From: Anaerolineales bacterium
GTDB lineage: Bacteria > Chloroflexota > Anaerolineae > Anaerolineales > Villigracilaceae
DNA: 64,000 nucleotides
Assembly: GCA_030583885.1 (NCBI GenBank)
Contig: CP129480.1
Span: 2,046,001-2,110,000, forward strand
Reading direction: 5' to 3'
Positions 60,222 through 64,000 of the stretch are shown here, in pieces; the first letter of the stretch is position 1, and every line of letters begins with the position of its first letter. Below the pieces are notes generated by a model that saw only the letters and a program-made list of their open reading frames with translations, was not told the origin of the DNA and did no database searches. A program made the translations under genes and the position numbers.

Positions 60222-60863
60222 TTAGCGTACGCACCCATACCCCGCGACAGTTATCGCCACAAAATCCCCCTCCTTATGCCGGGCCAATATTAACGTATCA
60301 TCGCCTACCGAAAGTATTTCCCCCACTTCCTCCATCCCCCGCTCCTCTACACCCGTCCGATACGTTGTCAGGTCAATGAAACCTTTTTTCGTCTCCACTT
60401 TTACCCCCTTGGTATCGGTGATCGTACTGGGTATGCACATCTGCTCAAACACCCGCGGGAAATACACCTTGAAATTCTTGCCCGCTACTTCCATTTCCAG
60501 ATAGCGTGTCTCCATCGTGGTAACTATTCCCCGCAACAGCGCCCGCTCTATCTCGTCTTCACCATACCCTCTCGAAACCACCATGGCATCGACTTTTTGC
60601 ATGCTCTCCGGCAAAAACTCCGTCACAGGCAAATCAAACCTCACGCTTGGTTTTTGAGCATCATCAAAACTCGTCTTATTTGTAGCGAACTGTTCATTAA
60701 GTGGCAAAACTATTTCCCCAAAAAAGGGTACCGAAAATTTCCTCACCAAACCACTCCCCGGAAAATTATTCCTATTACCCCCTACTACCAACCAGTACCC
60801 AAGCCCAAACACCACCAACACCAACACGACCAAAAGTAACACTAACCCGCTTTTTCTCATCAT
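60222..60863 (-). CDS. Membrane-anchored exported protein, unknown family
   Basis: 213 residues from about ATG 60863, no SD seen. One N-terminal helix (LVLLLVVLVLVVFGLGYWLV), then SVPFFGEIVLPLNEQF, FDLPVTEFLPESMQKVDAM, VVSRGYGEDEIERALLRGIV, TRYLEMEVAGKNFKVYFP and a C-terminal strand-rich part. It has a truncated paralogue at 58181 and a decayed one at 61960. It lies 38 bases upstream of the large Cys-rich gene on the same strand. Confidence 0.6.
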   Translation of the reverse strand: MMRKSGLVLLLVVLVLVVFGLGYWLVVGGNRNNFPGSGLVRKFSVPFFGEIVLPLNEQFATNKTSFDDAQKPSVRFDLPVTEFLPESMQKVDAMVVSRGYGEDEIERALLRGIVTTMETRYLEMEVAGKNFKVYFPRVFEQMCIPSTITDTKGVKVETKKGFIDLTTYRTGVEERGMEEVGEILSVGDDTLILARHKEGDFVAITVAGYGCVR

Positions 60864-60911
60864 AAAACTAGAATACCAAATCCACTTCCACAATGAAAGA
60901 CTGGAGACGTA

Positions 60912-61862
60912 CTACTCGCTCATCATCCACGCAGTATCAACAAAGTACAAGCTATATCCATACATCCCCACATCGACCGTTGGATCCAGCTTCTTTAGTA
61001 CGTCCTGCGGGTTTCGTATTCCCCGCATCTTTTCAAGATAGTCAGATTTGGTCAGCTTCCAAAAGTTATACAATCCAGGCAAGTTCACCATTTGGACCTG
61101 CTGTGGATTTATGGTATCAACATCAACTGCATTGACAAACGACTGCGTATCCACGACCAACTCCGCTCCCAAAGGTATTTTATTTTCCAAGTATTTCAAC
61201 AACTCCTCTCGGCTTTTAAAATACCCCTGCTCACCGGGCTGGCCTGAGGTATAATCAACAGTCGCAATCATTGATTCATAGTTTCCATTATACTGTAAAC
61301 CCAGCACTATCGGCACTCTAGTATCCGGGTAGGCAGACTGCACAAAAAATCCACACACTGCAAAATCAGCCTCGTTCCCCGTCAGGTGTGCCACAGACAG
61401 TGTTTCCACCCCCACATACATCATGTATGATCGGAAAAGACCAGTTTCAGAGCGAAACGAAACTGTTGGAGTAAACCCTGGTCGGTTTTCAAATTTTGCA
61501 AACGCCTCTCCCACCGTCACCTTCGTCAGGTCCTCAAAATCATCATCAACCTCTGCCTGCAATTCGGGATTCAAACAACTCGTATACACTTTTTCCACCA
61601 AATCCCACTCTCCACTCACTTCATTAAATCTCATTATTTGTTTCCCCTGGTCATCTAAACCAAAGATCATATCCCCCTCCACTTGAACTGAAACAACGTC
61701 CTCTGGCAGGGACACCATCCACGGTTCAAGGGTCGGGGCGAAGGTGCTTATCGGTACGGCGGTTGCTGTCGCCATTGGCGTGGAGGTAGGCAGCGCTTGG
61801 GTAGGTCCGCAAGCGGAGAGCAGGGTCAAGGCAATAGTAGAAGAAAGTAGGAGATGTTTCAT
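60912..61862 (-). CDS. Lipoprotein of unknown function
   Basis: 316 residues. A lipobox (IALTLLSACG) and a Thr/Pro-type linker (PTSTPMATATAVPISTFAPT) place it on the outside of the membrane. The mature part is acidic and mixed (SLPEDVVSVQVEGDMIFGLD, NEADFAVCGFFVQSAYPD). The linker type fits Chloroflexota, but the gene sits in the block of foreign appearance. No family recognised. Confidence 0.65.
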   Translation of the reverse strand: MKHLLLSSTIALTLLSACGPTQALPTSTPMATATAVPISTFAPTLEPWMVSLPEDVVSVQVEGDMIFGLDDQGKQIMRFNEVSGEWDLVEKVYTSCLNPELQAEVDDDFEDLTKVTVGEAFAKFENRPGFTPTVSFRSETGLFRSYMMYVGVETLSVAHLTGNEADFAVCGFFVQSAYPDTRVPIVLGLQYNGNYESMIATVDYTSGQPGEQGYFKSREELLKYLENKIPLGAELVVDTQSFVNAVDVDTINPQQVQMVNLPGLYNFWKLTKSDYLEKMRGIRNPQDVLKKLDPTVDVGMYGYSLYFVDTAWMMSE

Positions 61863-61959
61863 TAGCCGAATCCTAAATTTGATTTTGCAGGGATTATAGC
61901 TGAAATCAAATTGAAGGAATCTAGATGGGAAAAGACACCCTGAAATTCTTACCAGCTAC

Positions 61960-62290
61960 TTACATTTCCAAATAGCGTTTCTCCATAGTAGCTACCCGCA
62001 GGTCACTCTCGGGCATAAACACACTCACTTGCTGATCAAAATGAAGTCCTGCAGGCGCCCCGACGTCCCCCTGGGTCATACCGGTCGTCAAATCACTCCC
62101 TCCCGGCCCGGGCAACACTACTTCTCCTACCCAGGGTATCGACACTTTCACCACCAGGCCCCGCTCCCGCTCGGGCACACTCAGCACATCCCTGCAAGGG
62201 ATCCAGCTGTTGAGCAGCTTCTTTTGCATTGCTTGCAGTCATTCGTGCAATAAAATCATTATTTTGCAGTTCGATTAATCGAAAAACGCC
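61960..62290 (-). pseudogene. Fused remnants of duplicates of the genes at 58630 and 60222
   Basis: On the minus strand from 62290, VFRLIELQNNDFIARMTASN and AKEAAQQLDPLQG match the C-terminus of the large protein at 58630 (VLRLIDLQNNDFMTRMAGSG, AKMVETQLDP). After a frameshift follows VVKVSIPWVGEVVLP, VSVFMPESDLRV and MEKRYLEM, matching internal parts of the protein at 60222 with a large deletion. A stop then replaces the next Glu, although VAGKNF is still readable beyond it. Confidence 0.7.
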
Positions 62291-62332
62291 CCGATTTACC
62301 GGCGGCGTTTCAATAAGCTTGTCGAGAAGCCA

Positions 62333-62752
62333 TCACTCAGCAGCAGGCAGCCACTCTACCTGCACAATCTCTTCAACTGCATTGAATTCTGGATCGCCTG
62401 TTATGACCGTGCCGCCCATATGCTGCGCGGCCGCAATGGCAAAAGCGTCAGCATACGAAATGGCGTAATTCGCCTTGACGTGGGCGGCGGCAAAGACGGT
62501 TTGCTCATCAGCGGGAAGAATTTCGACAGGCAGTTGTCGAAGCAGCGCCAGCGCAACCTGCGCTTTCTCTGTGGCGCCTCTTCGTTCTGTGATGTAGAGC
62601 AGTTCCCCAAGATTGATGATGGAGAGGTAAAGACGGTACTTTCCTTGTTTGGCATCTTTCAGGAGCTTTTCAATGCGTGAGGCGGCGGGTTCATCCCGTA
62701 AATAGGCGAGCAAGGCAAACGTGTCCAGGATGAATGTGGGTGGATTGTCCAT
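62333..62752 (-). CDS. vapC: VapC-like PIN-domain toxin
   Basis: 139 residues. PIN-domain acidic residues are visible: FILDTFALLAYL (Asp), INLGELLY (Glu), SYADAFAIAAA (Asp) and ITGDPEF (Asp). VapC proteins are Mg-dependent RNases that cut tRNA or rRNA when their antitoxin is lost. The antitoxin gene ends four bases upstream, and the two are surely one unit. Confidence 0.85.
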   Translation of the reverse strand: MDNPPTFILDTFALLAYLRDEPAASRIEKLLKDAKQGKYRLYLSIINLGELLYITERRGATEKAQVALALLRQLPVEILPADEQTVFAAAHVKANYAISYADAFAIAAAQHMGGTVITGDPEFNAVEEIVQVEWLPAAE

Positions 62753-62756
62753 TGGC

Positions 62757-63002
62757 TTATTTCATCCTCGCCTCTTCGCGTTTGCGTTCTTTCCTGCGTT
62801 CTTCCAACAGGTCTTTGGTCAGTGAGGGAAGGTCCTTCAATAAGCCGCGCCCTGCTTTGATGGGATCCTTCGTGGCCGGGATGATGGACAGAACGCCGCC
62901 GTAATCCACAATAACCACCTCCGTGCCAGGCGTCAGGTGATACTTTTTTCTCAGTTCAGCGGGGATGACGATCCAGCCTTTACTTGAAACGGTTAAAGTC
63001 AT
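62757..63002 (-). CDS. vapB: AbrB/MazE-type antitoxin
   Basis: 81 residues from ATG 63002, six bases after AAGGAG; an upstream ATG at 63023 is less well placed. TLTVSSKGWIVIPAELRKKY, HLTPGTEVVIVD is the swapped-hairpin AbrB DNA-binding domain. The C-terminal helix (LLKDLPSLTKDLLEERRKER) would cap the toxin. It should repress its own promoter. Confidence 0.85.
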   Translation of the reverse strand: MTLTVSSKGWIVIPAELRKKYHLTPGTEVVIVDYGGVLSIIPATKDPIKAGRGLLKDLPSLTKDLLEERRKERKREEARMK

Positions 63003-63204
63003 CTCGAACTCCTTGTTATACATTTTCGCAGAAAGTATAACATAACTCGATCCACCCTTGACACAGTTTTCGGCATCAGCGGGGAGACTCGAAATATTCC
63101 TTTTCGTTCCTGTACGACCATTGGTCCCCTGGACTTGCCAATATGACGAGGGTCACAAATGACGTCGCCGATGCCTCCCCGGCGGTGTGTTGGTGCGCAA
63201 GACC

Positions 63205-63624
63205 TCAAGCCCGCTCCGGGAAGAACTTTGCCAGGAATTGGGCGGGAGTTAGAACAAGCGCCTCTTGCTCGAGCAATGGTTTGTAATGTCGAAGGTTGCC
63301 TGTAACCAGGGCGTCGGCGCTGGATGTGATGAAGACTTCGGCAAACATAATGTCGTCCGGGTCCGTGTACCCATAGGTGGGTAGTGTCGCGGGTTCAATA
63401 TGTTTTCCGTTCAGTTCAATGTGATCGATCACTGCCAGCATTCTGGGCGGAGGGATGTGCAATTCCGATCGCGATAAAACCTCCTCGTATTCTCCGAGGA
63501 TGCGGTCATCATAAGCCACCAGGATTTGGTTCTCCAGGATCAGGTCGAGTATCTTCGCCGGTGAACTTTTCCGGCTGAGCAGGCTGCTGATGAGCACGTT
63601 CGTATCCAGTACGACAGTGATCAT
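63205..63624 (-). CDS. PIN-domain toxin (COG1569 type)
   Basis: 139 residues. VVLDTNVLISSLLSRKS, AYDDRILGEYEEVL, YTDPDDIMFAEV and LVTGNLRHYKPL carry the acidic residues of the PIN active site. The start overlaps the upstream antitoxin gene (ATGA). A putative RNase of the toxin-antitoxin type. Confidence 0.83.
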   Translation of the reverse strand: MITVVLDTNVLISSLLSRKSSPAKILDLILENQILVAYDDRILGEYEEVLSRSELHIPPPRMLAVIDHIELNGKHIEPATLPTYGYTDPDDIMFAEVFITSSADALVTGNLRHYKPLLEQEALVLTPAQFLAKFFPERA

Positions 63625-63926
63625 TTGCTCTTTTTCCTCGATGCGCGGCGATCCGCGCGGGTTTTCCGGATCAACGCGTTGACATCTTTCAGGGTCATCT
63701 TGTTCAGCCCTCTCTGACGCGCCTCGCTTCGGATGGCCCGTACCGCCATCTGCGCACGCAAGCGGGAAACCATCAGCAATACATCCTCGACGTTCTCGCC
63801 GCCCAGGCTGATCATCACGGCGAACGGCTTGTTGTCAACCGTCACGATCAACTCGCCCTCGCTGGCAAGTTTCCTGCGCAGGGCTGAGGGTTCGTTGCGT
63901 AATTCACGGTAGGGAACGAACTGCAT
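63621..63926 (-). CDS. Phd/YefM-like antitoxin
   Basis: 101 residues from ATG 63926 behind AAAGGAGA. FVPYRELRNEPSALRRKLAS, EGELIVTVDNKPFAVMISL follows the Phd/YefM pattern (v...elr......l..v..g..v.vt..gkp.avl.s). The C-terminal tail is basic (RKTRADRRASRKKSK). It overlaps the PIN gene; the operator is described separately. Confidence 0.8.
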   Translation of the reverse strand: MQFVPYRELRNEPSALRRKLASEGELIVTVDNKPFAVMISLGGENVEDVLLMVSRLRAQMAVRAIRSEARQRGLNKMTLKDVNALIRKTRADRRASRKKSK

Positions 63927-63939
63927 GGGAATCTCCTTT

Positions 63940-63966
63940 CGTAGCAATATTTGCTACGCCATTATA
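63940..63966 (-). promoter_or_regulatory. Operator palindrome and -10 box of the second toxin-antitoxin operon
   Basis: CGTAGCAA-TAT-TTGCTACG (63940-63958) is a perfect 8-3-8 palindrome between the -10 box TATAAT (minus strand, 63961-63966) and the antitoxin SD, placing it over the transcription start. Typical for autoregulation by the antitoxin. Confidence 0.7.
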
Positions 63967-64000
63967 TCACCAACCCTCGACCGGCATTCTCACCGGGGGT

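Overview
The window looks like part of a chromosome from an uncultured Chloroflexota bacterium, probably Anaerolineae. This is an inference. It rests on Thr/Pro linkers of the TPxPT type in several exported proteins (8119-8976, 23075-23728, 24727-34092, 60912-61862), the style of the Tad-type secretion genes and RHS protein, and the abundance of small CPBP proteases. No rRNA or tRNA gene is visible, so rank cannot be fixed.

Layout. (1) 1-0.6 kb: the tail of a DUF4917-like gene and a frameshifted scrap of a type I restriction-modification gene. (2) 0.7-19.1 kb: a dense, all-plus-strand run of secretion genes. It opens with T4SS-like parts: two paralogous NTF2-like exported proteins, small and polytopic membrane proteins, and a VirB4/TraC-like ATPase carrying a long Ser/Gly/His-rich insert. 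It continues as a Tad/Flp set: CpaB, CpaE/TadZ, CpaF/TadA, TadB, TadC, TadV-type prepilin peptidase, Flp-like pilin, TadE-like and TadG-like. Embedded in it are a membrane methyltransferase and a multi-Ig anchored protein. (3) 19.1-24.2 kb: a DNA-handling module with a coiled-coil/winged-helix protein, a Rad52-like annealing protein, a tandem OB-fold protein and small genes. Several have leaders in which the ribosome-binding site or start codon is paired. (4) 24.2-35.5 kb: a 3121-residue RHS protein with eleven 82-residue modules inserted in its YD-repeat shell, an AT-rich unique tip, and two small AT-rich genes downstream. (5) 35.5-56.5 kb: an accessory region of mostly single small genes punctuated by repeats with attC-like ends (RYYYAAC ... 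GTTRRRY). I read it as an integron-like cassette array without an intact integron integrase, with miniature elements inserted at the attC core. Cargo includes four CPBP proteases, two mosaic FGE-fold proteins, an ECF sigma/anti-sigma pair, AraC and LuxR regulators, a hydrolase, an RDD protein, a transglutaminase and several broken genes. (6) 56.8-58.2 kb: a complete tyrosine recombinase, a small membrane protein and a dif-like 11-6-11 palindrome. (7) 58.2-62.3 kb: minus-strand exported proteins of foreign appearance, with decayed duplicates. (8) 62.3-64 kb: two PIN-domain toxin-antitoxin pairs.

How it may work together. The 0.7-22.5 kb genes could form an envelope machine for adhesion, secretion or DNA transfer, with ssDNA-handling proteins encoded behind it and a recombinase 35 kb away. 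No relaxase or VirD4 coupling protein was found, so conjugation is a hypothesis only. The RHS protein and the cassette array look like two independent sources of variable contact, defence and envelope functions.
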